Of a stretch of 64,000 nucleotides of DNA, positions 38,318 through 47,286 are shown piece by piece. This DNA comes from Burkholderiaceae bacterium. Its GTDB lineage: Bacteria > Pseudomonadota > Gammaproteobacteria > Burkholderiales > Burkholderiaceae_C. The position numbers and the translations under genes are program-made. The notes beneath the pieces were generated by a model. It ran no database searches and was not told the DNA's origin. It saw only the letters and a list, made by a program, of their open reading frames with translations. The first letter of the stretch is position 1; the number at the start of each line of letters is the position of its first letter. The stretch lies in the NCBI GenBank assembly GCA_019234815.1, contig JAFALA010000013.1, forward strand, positions 20,012-84,011, in the 5' to 3' direction.

Positions 38318-39468
38318 GGCGTTGCAATCCGAAGGTCGTTGTTGTCGTCTTCGACGTAGTAGAAGCTCTTGCCGTCTGCGGCCAGGGCCAGGCCGAACAG
38401 GTTGCCGTTGCCGGGCGGCGACTGGGCCTGGTTGGTGTTCAGCCAGTGGGCGTAGATCTGCTTGCCGGCGGCCGGGTCGACTTCGACGGCCTGGCCGTTC
38501 TTGCCGTTGGCGACGATCAGGTGGCCCTGGCTGGTCATCACCATGGCCAGGGGCCAGGCCAGCAGCCCGCCCTGCGTCACGACGCGCCCCTTGCCGGCGC
38601 TCTCAAGACGGGTGCTGGCGTGCTCGATGGCGGTGATCTCGTTGTCGAGCCCGTCGGTCACGTACAGGGTATCGTCGGCGCCCAGGGCCAGGCCGGTCGG
38701 TCCCAGCAGGAAGTTGGCCAGGTCGGCGCGCGCCGACAGGCCGTCGGCGATCACGGTCTGGCTCTGCAGCACCGGCGGCTGCCCTTCCGGAATCGTCACC
38801 TCAAGCCTCAGCACGGTGGAGGTGTGCACGATCACCGGATAGCGGGTGGCCGGGTCCAGCACGTCGGGGCTGGGAATGCCGGTGCCGGCCATGCTGATGA
38901 ACAGCGTGGCGCGGTCGCCATGGTCGACGGTGACCATATTGCCCCAAGGGCCGTCGATGGTCTTGTCGGTCCAGGTGGAAACGTGGTGGCCGTTGGCATC
39001 GAACACCAGCATGCAGCCCTGTCCCTTGGTGCGGGTCGTGCCGTCGGTGCTGGGCATGCTGCCGACGATGACCCAGCCGCTCTTCAGCATGGTCATGGCC
39101 GTGGTCAGGCCGACGCCGCCCGGGCAGCTCTTGAGGTGCTGGGACACCTGCGCGAACAAGGTGGTCTCCTTGGTGGCCGGGTGGTAGCGGACGATGCTGG
39201 TGCCGGTGCCCTGGAGGTTCGAGATGTTGTTGAAGTTGTCGATCAGGACGTCGTCCTTCTCGATGACGCCGGCCGACGCCGGAGCGACGACCACCGCGTA
39301 CGGGTTCAGGTCGCCGTTGTCGGTGACCGTGGTGGTCAGGAATTTGTGCTTGTGGATGGTCTCGAGCATGCCGGCCGGGTCGGCATGTGCGGCGCCCAGG
39401 CCCAGGCACAAGGAGGCCGCGGCCAGGGCTTTGGCTCGGCGCAAGGGGTGCAAGATCGTTGTTCGCAT
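38314..39468 (-). CDS. Exported NHL-type beta-propeller protein
   Basis: This 384-aa protein has a signal peptide (about 1-29, GLGAAHA|DP). The rest is made of repeating blades with propeller-like strands: NPYAVVVAP, DDVLIDNFNN, NFLLGPTGLALGADDTLYVTDGLDNEITAIE, GGLLAWPLAMVMTSQGHLIVANGKNG and LFGLALAADGKSFYYVEDDNNDLRI. Such periplasmic propellers bind ligands or partner proteins; a catalytic role is not visible. It lies 17 bp after the porin stop and overlaps the Dyp peroxidase start. The co-regulated context suggests it binds an iron source or docks the peroxidase (inference). Confidence 0.85.
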   Translation of the reverse strand: MRTTILHPLRRAKALAAASLCLGLGAAHADPAGMLETIHKHKFLTTTVTDNGDLNPYAVVVAPASAGVIEKDDVLIDNFNNISNLQGTGTSIVRYHPATKETTLFAQVSQHLKSCPGGVGLTTAMTMLKSGWVIVGSMPSTDGTTRTKGQGCMLVFDANGHHVSTWTDKTIDGPWGNMVTVDHGDRATLFISMAGTGIPSPDVLDPATRYPVIVHTSTVLRLEVTIPEGQPPVLQSQTVIADGLSARADLANFLLGPTGLALGADDTLYVTDGLDNEITAIEHASTRLESAGKGRVVTQGGLLAWPLAMVMTSQGHLIVANGKNGQAVEVDPAAGKQIYAHWLNTNQAQSPPGNGNLFGLALAADGKSFYYVEDDNNDLRIATP

Positions 39469-39485
39469 GATGGGGGTCAGCGGGT

Positions 39486-40961
39486 TCAGAGGGAAATGAT
39501 GGCGCGCAGGCCCAGCACCACTTCGTTGCCGATGCGGGGTCCGGACGTGCCGTTCAGCGGCAGGCCGCCGCCGGGGTTGATGACGTACTGGAGGTCGGGC
39601 TGCAGCTGGAGCCACGGCTTCCATTGGTACTGGTAGCTGAGTTCGGCGAAGCCTTCGCCGGTGCGCAACGGCCGCGGCAGGCCGGTGTAGCTCGCCGTGT
39701 CGGCGTCGAGGCGCTTGAGCGAGGAGCTGACGTGGGCATAGCCGAAGCCCAGGCCCAGCGTGTCGGCGGGCCGGTTGGCGAAGGGGCTGTGGAACACGGC
39801 GCCGGCGTTCACGCTGGCGTCGATCGGGTTGCGGCCCTTCAGCGGCGTGCCCATCAGGCGCGCGAAGACGGCGATGTTGCGGTCGGGGTAGTTCGGATCG
39901 ACCCAGGTGAGCTGGTCGGCCACCGCATACCAGGCCCAGTCGCCCCGGTGCTGCGCCGCCACGCCCGTGCTGGCGGGGTCGGCCAGCGACAGGCCGCCGG
40001 CGTCGAGGCGCTGGTCGGCAAACTTGTTGTTGTTGTACCAGGCGCCGAGCCGGTAGGTCCAACCCAGCGGCTTGGCCTGTCCGGGCACGACCATGCTGCC
40101 GGCCGCGGGGTAGGAGAACTGCGCTTCGGCGATGTAGAGCTGGCCGCTGTTGAGCGGGAAGCTGGTGCCGTGGCGGTTCTGCTGCTGCGGGTCGCTGCCG
40201 TTGTCGTTCTTGACCGGGTCGCCGCTGAACACGCCTGCGAGCAGGGTCACGCCGTTGACGGGGCGCGCGCTCAGGCGCACGCCGAGCGCCGACAGCGGGT
40301 AGGCCGGGCCGCCGGCCGGCATGTCCGCCGAAGGCAGCATCGGCCAGCCCATCATGGTGTTGATGAAGTACGCGGAGTTGGTGCTGACCATGAACTCCTG
40401 GTCCAGGCTTTGCTGGCCGATCTTGACGTCCAGGCGGTCTTCGTCGAGGAATTTTTGGTCGTACCAGAGCTCCCACAGGCGTGTGCCGTCGTCGCTTTCG
40501 ATGCCGCTGGCCGTCTGCAGGGTCTGCAGATTCCGCGCACTGAGGTTCTTGCCGTGGATGTTCAGCAGGCTCATGTTGAACAGGCCGCCGTAGTGCCGGA
40601 AGGCCCGCTGGGTGTCGAGCTGCAGCAGGACTTCGGTCAGGCCGTCGTAGGCGAAGCTGCGTTGCGTGCCGCCGCTGGTGTTGCCGAGGTATTCGCTGGT
40701 TTCCTGGATCGACAGGGTGACGCCGACCTTGCTCAGTTCCGTGCGCAGCCCCCACAAGTCGCCGAGCAGGGCGCTGCTTCGGTTGATGCCATCCAGAAAG
40801 CCGAACAGTCCCGGCGAGGGCGGGGGGGCGTTTTCATCGGTGCCGGCCTGGACGGCGATGGGTGGCGGCGCGGCGATCGCTCCCGTGGCGAAACAGGCCA
40901 GAAGGATCGCGACGCTTGCGCTCAATCGTAGTTTTTGGGGGGCAGTGGGCGCAATGGGCAA
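39486..40961 (-). CDS. OprB-family outer-membrane porin
   Basis: The product is about 491 aa with a signal peptide (LRLSASVAILLACFATGAIAA). It is an OprB-type carbohydrate-selective porin body: LWGLRTELSKVGVTLSIQETSEYLGN near the start, DVKIGQQSLDQEF, AELSYQYQWKPWLQLQPDLQYVINPGG, and a last strand VVLGLRAIISL. The start is TTG at 40961, with GGAG 6 nt upstream; TTG at 40973 is an alternative. It is the first gene of the Fur-box operon, which is odd for a sugar porin, so the cargo may be an iron complex, haem or a sugar-like chelator. Confidence 0.88.
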   Translation of the reverse strand: MPIAPTAPQKLRLSASVAILLACFATGAIAAPPPIAVQAGTDENAPPPSPGLFGFLDGINRSSALLGDLWGLRTELSKVGVTLSIQETSEYLGNTSGGTQRSFAYDGLTEVLLQLDTQRAFRHYGGLFNMSLLNIHGKNLSARNLQTLQTASGIESDDGTRLWELWYDQKFLDEDRLDVKIGQQSLDQEFMVSTNSAYFINTMMGWPMLPSADMPAGGPAYPLSALGVRLSARPVNGVTLLAGVFSGDPVKNDNGSDPQQQNRHGTSFPLNSGQLYIAEAQFSYPAAGSMVVPGQAKPLGWTYRLGAWYNNNKFADQRLDAGGLSLADPASTGVAAQHRGDWAWYAVADQLTWVDPNYPDRNIAVFARLMGTPLKGRNPIDASVNAGAVFHSPFANRPADTLGLGFGYAHVSSSLKRLDADTASYTGLPRPLRTGEGFAELSYQYQWKPWLQLQPDLQYVINPGGGLPLNGTSGPRIGNEVVLGLRAIISL

Positions 40962-41005
40962 CTTGTTCTCCAAGTCATTGATTCGTCATTGCTGGTGATT
41001 GTAAC

Positions 41006-41020
41006 TGAGAATTGTTCTCA
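41006..41020. promoter_or_regulatory. Fur box upstream of the porin operon
   Basis: TGAGAATTGTTCTCA is a palindrome with TGAGAA arms around a 3-bp centre. It sits in an AT-rich stretch (AACTGAGA...CTCATTAGCATT), like the core of classical Fur operators. It lies about 45 bp before the porin start, so iron-bound Fur should repress the porin-propeller-EfeB operon. The divergent gene at 41223 is about 200 bp away and may or may not respond. Confidence 0.82.
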
Positions 41021-41222
41021 TTAGCATTGATGTCGGGTTGTTTTGGGGCGCACCGGTCCGCCGGGTGGGGCCCGTGACACCTTGTGACAGAAAAAATCGG
41101 TGGGCTGCCGTCGCTTGCGGCGCAGCTGGCGTTATAGAGTCCAGCCACGCTGAATTGCCAACGACGATTTGGCGCGGCATTGCCCAAGGCTTTCAACCCT
41201 GAACGAGGAAGTGAATCCCACC

Positions 41223-41681
41223 ATGAAGAAACTGACGACTTGCATGCTGCCTCTCGTGCTGGCCCTGTGCGCACCGATGGCCGCCATGGCCGATCTGCTC
41301 GGCAAGCACCCCTACTACCTGCATGCGCTCACCGACCTGCGTGCGGCGCGCTGGATGCTGGAGCACCGGCCCGGCGACGCGGCCGTGAGCGGACAAGAAG
41401 ATGTGGCCATCACGCGCATTGACGAAGCCATCAACGAGATCAAGCGCGCCGCGATCGACGACGGCAAGGACATCCATGACCATCCGGCCATGGACGCCAA
41501 GCTGGACCACAAGGGCCGCCTGCACCGCGCCGACGAATTGCTGCACAAGGTGCACGACGACATCGCGCGTGAAGAGGACGATCCCATGACCCGCGGCCTG
41601 CGCGATCGCGCCGTCCATCACGTGGATGAAGCCATCCATGCCACGACAAAGGCCATCCACGACGCTGAACACGGCGTTTGA
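41223..41681 (+). CDS. Small His-rich periplasmic helical protein
   Basis: This 152-aa protein has a signal peptide (about 1-23, AAMA|DLLG). The rest is helical and His/Asp-rich, with two similar units: RIDEAINEIKRAAIDDGKDIHDHP and RAVHHVDEAIHATTKAIHD. About a dozen histidines could bind metal. I do not recognise a named domain, although proteins with the same LLGKHPYYLHALTDLR opening appear familiar from related bacteria as hypotheticals. A good terminator follows, so it is monocistronic. Confidence 0.75.
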   Translation: MKKLTTCMLPLVLALCAPMAAMADLLGKHPYYLHALTDLRAARWMLEHRPGDAAVSGQEDVAITRIDEAINEIKRAAIDDGKDIHDHPAMDAKLDHKGRLHRADELLHKVHDDIAREEDDPMTRGLRDRAVHHVDEAIHATTKAIHDAEHGV

Positions 41682-41704
41682 GCGTCGTTTCAAGCCGAAC
41701 AAAG

Positions 41705-41737
41705 CCGTCCGGCCGCGAGGCCGCGACGGTTTTTTTG
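41705..41737 (+). terminator. Terminator after the His-rich periplasmic gene
   Basis: CCGTC-CGGCC pairs with GGCCG-C-GACGG, followed by eight T. Confidence 0.88.
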
Positions 41738-41796
41738 TATTTCGCCTCGCGCCATGAGTTCAAATCGGGCTCCCCTGACTTGAAAGCGAGATCGGC

Positions 41797-42657
41797 ATGC
41801 GTGACCGGACCAAACGTGGCTTCTTGCGGACGCTCTGCGCTGCCGCTCTTTGCGTGGCGGGATGGGCGCAGGCCCAGCAGGTCCTGCGCGTCACCGCCAT
41901 TCCCGACGAATCGCCGACCGAGCTGGCGCGCAAGGCTGCCCCCCTGGTCAAGTACCTGGAGTCGCGCTTAGGTGTGAAGGTGGAGTTCACGCCGGTCAGC
42001 GACTACGCGGCGGCGGTGGAGGTGGTGGTGAACCGCAAGGCCGACCTGGCCTGGTTCGGCGGCTTCACCTTCGTGCAGGCGCAGATCCGCTCGGGCGGCA
42101 AGGTGATTCCGCTGGTGCAGCGCGAGGAAGACGAGAAATTCCGCTCGGTCTTCATCACCACCGATCCCGCCGTCAAGACGCTGGCCGACCTCAAGGGCCG
42201 CGACCTCAGCTTTGGAGCCGCCAGCTCGACCAGCGGGCATCTGATGCCGCGCAGCTTCCTGCTGCAGGCCGGCTTGAATCCGGAGAAGGATTTCCACCGC
42301 GTGGCCTACAGCGGCGCCCATGACGCGACCGCCGCCGCCGTGGCGTCCGGCAAGGTGGCCGCCGGGGTGCTGAACATCTCGGTCTGGGAGCGGCTGGTGG
42401 CCGACCACAAGGTCGACCCGGCCAAGGTGCGGGTGTTCTACACCACGCCGGCCTTCTTCGACTACAACTGGACCGTGCACGCCGACATGCCCGCCGGCCT
42501 GCGCGACAAGATCAGCGCCGCCTTCCTGGCCCTGAATCGCGACACGCCGGAAGGCCGCGAGATTCTGGACCTGCAGCGCGCCACCCGCTTCGTGCCGACC
42601 CGCGCCGACAACTACCAGGGCATTGAAGCCGCCGCGCGCAGCGCCGGTCTGCTCTGA
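41797..42657 (+). CDS. phnD: Phosphonate-type ABC transporter, substrate-binding protein
   Basis: This 286-aa periplasmic protein of the PhnD/PtxB type has a signal peptide (about 1-26, GWAQAQ). Family motifs are AIPDESPTELARKAAPLVKYLESRLGVKVEF, DLAWFGGFTFVQA and the DLKGRDLSFGAASSTSGHLMP loop that binds the phosphorus oxyanion. The ligand could be phosphonate, phosphite or hypophosphite, which sequence alone does not separate. It is the first gene of a compact four-gene importer; the ATPase starts 8 bp later. Confidence 0.9.
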   Translation: MRDRTKRGFLRTLCAAALCVAGWAQAQQVLRVTAIPDESPTELARKAAPLVKYLESRLGVKVEFTPVSDYAAAVEVVVNRKADLAWFGGFTFVQAQIRSGGKVIPLVQREEDEKFRSVFITTDPAVKTLADLKGRDLSFGAASSTSGHLMPRSFLLQAGLNPEKDFHRVAYSGAHDATAAAVASGKVAAGVLNISVWERLVADHKVDPAKVRVFYTTPAFFDYNWTVHADMPAGLRDKISAAFLALNRDTPEGREILDLQRATRFVPTRADNYQGIEAAARSAGLL

Positions 42658-42665
42658 CCCCGGAC

Positions 42666-43508
42666 GTGGAGTTCGCGCTTGAAAGCCTGACGCTGCGCCA
42701 TCCGGCCGCAAGTGTCGCCGCGCCGGCCGTGCTGCAGGACCTCCGCCTGCGCATCGCGTCCGGCGAGCAGCTGGCCTTGATCGGTCCTTCCGGCGCCGGC
42801 AAGACCAGCCTGTTGATGGCGCTGGGCTGTGCGTACCGGCCCGGGCAGGGCCGGGTCTTGCTCGACGGCGAGGACCCGTGGCGCTTGCCGCCAGCCCCGT
42901 TGCAAGCCTTGCGCGGCCGGCTTTACATGGCGACGCAGACCCCGCCGCTGCCGCCGCGCCAGCGCGTGCTGACGGCGCTGCTGGCGGCGCAATTGCCGGG
43001 CATGGGCGCCTGGGGCAGCCTGCGCGCCTGGGTGCATCCCACGCAGCGGCAGATGCAGGCGGCGCAGGCCGCGCTGCAGGGCTTCGATCTGGCCGACAAA
43101 TTGTTCGAGCGCGTCGATCGCCTCTCGGGCGGCGAGCGTCAGCGCGTCGGCCTGGCGCGCGCGCTGCTGGCGCCGGCGCGGGCCTGGCTGGTCGACGAGC
43201 CTCTGTCGGCGCTGGATCCGGCCCGGGCGCGGCAATCGCTGCAGACCCTGCAGGCGCAGGCCCGCGAGCGGCGCCTGACCCTGGTCGTCAGCCTGCACCA
43301 GGTCGAGGTGGCGCGCGCGTGCTTCCCGCGCATCGTGGGCTTGCGGGCCGGCCGGCTGCTGTTTGATCTGCCCGCCGAGCAGGTGAGCGATCAGCACTTG
43401 GCGGATCTGTATGGCCAGGGGCGGCTTGAAGCGCACGAGGCGTGGGCACCGGCGCCGGCGCCGGCGCCGCCGGGCATTGCCGCGCCTATCGACCTGGTGT
43501 GCCGATGA
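42666..43508 (+). CDS. phnC: Phosphonate-type ABC transporter, ATPase
   Basis: The product is 280 aa: Walker A GPSGAGKTS, signature LSGGERQRVGLARAL, Walker B AWLVDEPLSALD and a switch His in LVVSLHQVE. It starts with GTG at 42666 (MEFALESLTLRHP). The C-terminus is a short Ala/Pro tail. It overlaps the first permease gene by the ATGA junction. It energises uptake through the two permeases that follow. Confidence 0.9.
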   Translation: MEFALESLTLRHPAASVAAPAVLQDLRLRIASGEQLALIGPSGAGKTSLLMALGCAYRPGQGRVLLDGEDPWRLPPAPLQALRGRLYMATQTPPLPPRQRVLTALLAAQLPGMGAWGSLRAWVHPTQRQMQAAQAALQGFDLADKLFERVDRLSGGERQRVGLARALLAPARAWLVDEPLSALDPARARQSLQTLQAQARERRLTLVVSLHQVEVARACFPRIVGLRAGRLLFDLPAEQVSDQHLADLYGQGRLEAHEAWAPAPAPAPPGIAAPIDLVCR

Positions 43509-44320
43509 AGCCCTTGCGCGACCCGGCCTGGCGCGCGCGCCTGACCCTGGCCCTGCTGGGCCTGGCCTTGATGTGGCCGCTGGTGACGCTGACCGAATTC
43601 AAACCCTGGCGCATGCTGGACGCGCAGTCCCTGCAAGCCGGCGCGCAGTTCGTGGGCAGCTTCTGGCCGCCCGAGCACGACGCGGATTTCCTGCGGCTGC
43701 TCTTGCGCGAGAGCTGGCGCACCGTGGCGATGGCGACGGCCGGCGTGAGCCTGGGCCTGCTGGCCGCCGTTCCCCTGGCCCTGCTGGCGACGCGGGCCTT
43801 GTCGGTGTCCGCATTGACGGGGCGCATGGCCGCGGGACCCACCTGCCTGCGCCAGGCCGTTCGCGCCTTGCTGGTGGCGCTGCGCAGCGTGCCGGAACTC
43901 GTCTGGGCCCTGGTGTTCGTGCGGGTCGTCGGCCTGGGCCCGACCTCGGGCGTGCTGGCCATCGCGCTGAGCTACACGGGCATGCTGGGCAAGGTCTATG
44001 CCGAGATCCTGGAAAGCGGTGACGCGCTGGCCGGCGCCAGCCTGCTGCGCCAGGGGGCCGGGCGCGTGCAGGCCCTGTGCTTTGCCCTGCTGCCCCAGAA
44101 TGCGACGGAGCTGATGTCCTACACCGTCTACCGCTGGGAATGCGCGATCCGCTCCTCGGTGGTGCTGGGCTTTGTCGGCGCCGGCGGCCTGGGGCAGCTG
44201 ATGGACAGCGCCATGAAGATGCTGGACGGCGGCCAAGTCTGCGCCCTGCTGATGGTGTTCGTGCTGCTGGTGGCGCTGGCCGACCGCATCAGCCAGCGGC
44301 TGCGGGAGCGGTTCGCATGA
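43505..44320 (+). CDS. phnE: Phosphonate-type ABC transporter, permease 1
   Basis: This 271-aa inner-membrane protein has about six helices. The cytoplasmic coupling loop (EILESGDALAGASLLRQGAGRVQALCFALLPQ) and the family ending GFVGAGGLGQLMDSAMKMLDG are visible. The ATG overlaps the ATPase stop, and its own stop overlaps the next start, so the genes are tightly coupled. It pairs with the second permease as a heterodimer. Confidence 0.88.
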   Translation: MKPLRDPAWRARLTLALLGLALMWPLVTLTEFKPWRMLDAQSLQAGAQFVGSFWPPEHDADFLRLLLRESWRTVAMATAGVSLGLLAAVPLALLATRALSVSALTGRMAAGPTCLRQAVRALLVALRSVPELVWALVFVRVVGLGPTSGVLAIALSYTGMLGKVYAEILESGDALAGASLLRQGAGRVQALCFALLPQNATELMSYTVYRWECAIRSSVVLGFVGAGGLGQLMDSAMKMLDGGQVCALLMVFVLLVALADRISQRLRERFA

Positions 44321-45138
44321 GCGGTGCTGCCTCCAGACCCCTGCCGCGCCCGCCCCTGCGCTGGGCCTCGCTGGCCTGGGGGCTGGCCCTGGCCGTGCTG
44401 GTGCTGGCGTCGTTTGCGAGCCTGGACCTGCAATGGGCGCAGTTTCTTGCACCCGACGCGCTCGCCAGCATGGCGCGCTTCGCCGCCGAGTTCTATCCGC
44501 CGGACCTGGGCGCGGACTTTGCCTGGCAGACCGTCCATGCCGGCCTGGAGACGCTGGCGATGTCCTGCCTGGGCACCTTGCTCGCGGCGGCGGCGGGCTT
44601 GGTCCTGGCCTTGGGCGCAGCCCGGCCGCCGGGCGCCATGCAGTCCGGCGCCGCACTCGGCCTGCGCAGGCCCCTGCTGTGGCTCATGAACCTGCTGCGC
44701 GCCATTCCCGAACTGGTGTGGGCGGCGCTGCTGCTGATCCTGGCAGGCCTGGGGCCCATGTCGGGCACCCTGGCGCTGGCGCTGCACACCAGCGGCGTGC
44801 TGGGGCGCCTGTTCGCGCAGGCGCTGGAAAACGCGCCGCCCGAGCCCGACCTGGCCTTGCGCCTGCAGGGCGTGGGGCGCTGGCGGCGCCTGGCCTTCGC
44901 CGGCCTGCCGCTGCTGGCACCGCAACTGCTCAGCTATACGCTCTATCGTTGGGAGAACAACATCCGCGCCGCCGCCGTGCTGGGCGTGGTCGGGGCCGGC
45001 GGACTGGGCCAGAGCCTGAGCTTCCACATGGGCCTGTTCCACATGGGCAAGACCGCCACCGTGCTGCTGGCCATGTTGGCGCTGGTGGCCCTGGTGGACG
45101 GCCTGAGCGCCTGGCTGCGACGCCTGTTGACGCGTTGA
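44317..45138 (+). CDS. phnE: Phosphonate-type ABC transporter, permease 2
   Basis: This 273-aa protein is similar in layout to permease 1: a first helix, a long periplasmic loop (FLAPDALASMARFAAEFYPPDLGADFAWQTVHAGLETL), an EPDLALRLQGVGRWRRLAFAGLPLLAPQ coupling loop and GVVGAGGLGQSLSFHMGLFHMGK. ATGA overlaps the previous stop. It ends 22 bp before the convergent kup stop. No phosphonate-degrading genes follow. Confidence 0.88.
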   Translation: MSGAASRPLPRPPLRWASLAWGLALAVLVLASFASLDLQWAQFLAPDALASMARFAAEFYPPDLGADFAWQTVHAGLETLAMSCLGTLLAAAAGLVLALGAARPPGAMQSGAALGLRRPLLWLMNLLRAIPELVWAALLLILAGLGPMSGTLALALHTSGVLGRLFAQALENAPPEPDLALRLQGVGRWRRLAFAGLPLLAPQLLSYTLYRWENNIRAAAVLGVVGAGGLGQSLSFHMGLFHMGKTATVLLAMLALVALVDGLSAWLRRLLTR

Positions 45139-45160
45139 GCGGTGCTTTCTGTGTAGAGCG

Positions 45161-47119
45161 CTACAGGGAGTTGGCTTCCGCGTGCAGGTCGAGCCGCGCG
45201 CCCATCTCGACCACCCGGTTGGGCGGGATGCCGAAATGCTCGCTGGCGTCGAGTTCGTTCTTGCGCAGGAGGATGAAGAGGCGCAGCAGCAGGCGCATCG
45301 CCAGCCGGCCGGTGTGCGCCACGACCAGGCTTTCGCGGCCCAGGTAGAACGAGGTGGTCATGGGCTCGTAGGCGTCCATGTGGATTTGTTCGAAGGCCCG
45401 CCTCAAGAGTTCGGGCACCGACACGCTGTCCATGTAGCCGAGGTGTGCCACGACGCGGACAAAGCCCAGGCCCAGCGCTTCGACCTCGAGTTGCTCGGCG
45501 GCGGGGATGCGCGGCGAGTCCTCGATGCTCAGCGTCAGCACCGCCACGCGCTCATGCAGCACCTGGTTGTGCTTGAGGTGGTGCAACAAGGCCATTGGAA
45601 AGCTGATGCTGGGCGGCATCATGAACACGGCCGTGCCCGGCACGCGCAAGGGCGGCGAAACGCTGAGCGTTTCGATGAAGTCCTTCAGCGACAGCTCGGA
45701 CTCATGGCGCGACAGGCGCAGCACGCGCTGCCCGACCGTCCAGGCCATGGTGGTCAGGAATACCAGCGCGCCAATGGTGAAGGGCAGCCAGCCGCCGTCC
45801 GTGAATTTCACGGTGTTGGCGAAGAAGAAGCTCAGGTCCACGAACAGGAAGGTGCCGGCCACCATGCCCACGCGCAGGCGCGACCAGCCCCAGCGGCGGT
45901 GCGCGAGTGCGGCGAACAGGATGGTCGTGATGGTCATGGTGGACGACACCGCCAGGCCGAAGGCCGAGGCCAGCCGGTCGGACGAGCCGAAGATCATCAC
46001 GATGCCCATGGTGCCGATGGCCAGTATCCAGTTCAGCGCCGGCAGGTAGATCTGCCCAACCGTGCTGGCCGAGGTGTGGCGCACGGCGAAGCGTGGCGCC
46101 AGGCCCAGCTGGGCGGCCTGGCGTGTCAGAGAGAACACCGCCGAGATCAGCGCCTGCGAGGCCACGATGGTGGCCAGCGTCGACAGCGCCACCATCGGGT
46201 ACAGGCCCCAGGAGGGCACGGTGGAGTAGAAGGGGTGCGAAGCCAGGGTCGGGTCGCGCAGCAGCAAGGCGCCCTGGCCCAGGTAGCTGAAGCCCAGCGA
46301 GGGCAGCGCCAGGCGGTACCAGGCCAGCCGGATTGGGTGGGCGCCGAAATGCCCCATGTCGGCATACAAGGCCTCGCCGCCGGTCAGGCACAGCACCACC
46401 GCGCCCAGCGACACGAAGCCGTGCCAGCCGTTGCGCTGGAAGTAGCTGATGCCGTGCAAGGGGTTCAAGGCCTGCAGGATGGCAGGGGTCTGGATGACCG
46501 AGGCCAGGCCCAGGACCAGGATGGTGACGAACCACAGCACCATGATGGGGCCGAAAGCCACGCCAACCCGGCCCGAGCCCAGCGACTGGATGGCGAACAG
46601 GCCCAGCAGGATGGCCAGCGTCAGCGGCACCACGTAGGGCTGCAAGGTCGGTGTGGCGATCTGCAGGCCCTCGATGGCACTGAGCACCGAGATGGCCGGC
46701 GTGATCAGGCCGTCGCCGTACAGCATGGCGGTGCCGATCAGCGCCAGGTAGATCCAGCGCCGCGAGCGCTTGCTGTTGCCGCTGCGCCGGTGCTCGCCGA
46801 CCAGCAGGGCCAGCAGCGCCAGCAGGCCGCCTTCGCCGTGGTTGTCGGCCCGCATCAGCACGGCGACGTACTTGACGCTGACCATCAGCCCCAGCGACCA
46901 GAGGAACAGCGAGACGATGCCGACCACGTTGTCGGGCGTGGGCTTGATGCCGACACTGTCATCGAACGCCGCCTGCAGCGCATACAGCGGGCTGGTGCCC
47001 AGGTCGCCAAAGACGATGCCCAAGGCGGCCAGCGTCAGCGCGGCGACGCTGATCGAGTGCGGATTGGCGGACGTGGGCAGGGCGGCCGGCGCGCTGGAAT
47101 CGGGCGTGGAAGTCGTCAT
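45161..47119 (-). CDS. kup: Low-affinity potassium transporter Kup
   Basis: This 652-aa proton/potassium symporter has about 12 membrane helices in the first 440 residues and a cytoplasmic C-terminal domain. Family motifs are ALGIVFGDLGTSPLYAL, MRADNHGEGGLLALLALL, YGDGLITPAISVLSAIEG and GGEALYADMGHFG. Length is normal. The start is the ATG at 47119 (MTTSTPDSS). It is a single gene converging with the ABC importer and divergent from the cupin gene. Confidence 0.97.
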   Translation of the reverse strand: MTTSTPDSSAPAALPTSANPHSISVAALTLAALGIVFGDLGTSPLYALQAAFDDSVGIKPTPDNVVGIVSLFLWSLGLMVSVKYVAVLMRADNHGEGGLLALLALLVGEHRRSGNSKRSRRWIYLALIGTAMLYGDGLITPAISVLSAIEGLQIATPTLQPYVVPLTLAILLGLFAIQSLGSGRVGVAFGPIMVLWFVTILVLGLASVIQTPAILQALNPLHGISYFQRNGWHGFVSLGAVVLCLTGGEALYADMGHFGAHPIRLAWYRLALPSLGFSYLGQGALLLRDPTLASHPFYSTVPSWGLYPMVALSTLATIVASQALISAVFSLTRQAAQLGLAPRFAVRHTSASTVGQIYLPALNWILAIGTMGIVMIFGSSDRLASAFGLAVSSTMTITTILFAALAHRRWGWSRLRVGMVAGTFLFVDLSFFFANTVKFTDGGWLPFTIGALVFLTTMAWTVGQRVLRLSRHESELSLKDFIETLSVSPPLRVPGTAVFMMPPSISFPMALLHHLKHNQVLHERVAVLTLSIEDSPRIPAAEQLEVEALGLGFVRVVAHLGYMDSVSVPELLRRAFEQIHMDAYEPMTTSFYLGRESLVVAHTGRLAMRLLLRLFILLRKNELDASEHFGIPPNRVVEMGARLDLHAEANSL

Positions 47120-47286
47120 GTGCAGGGCTTCTTGGCGAGGATGGCCGACGATACCTCAGCAAGGCGACAAAATGCCGCGCCGGTGCGAGTCACGGCAAGT
47201 GGTCTCCCTGATTTTTTCCAGGGTGGCCCTTTGTGATTCGCGCGCGCCGCCTTACCTTATCGGGTCGAATTCAAAGGAGTGCCGGA

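Noticed and set aside
39624..40931. 435-codon forward frame across the OprB porin gene
   Set aside because: Antisense shadow; the porin frame has a signal peptide and outer-membrane strands.
45182..47236. 684-codon forward frame across kup
   Set aside because: Rich in His, Gln, Arg and Gly with no domain; antisense shadow of Kup.
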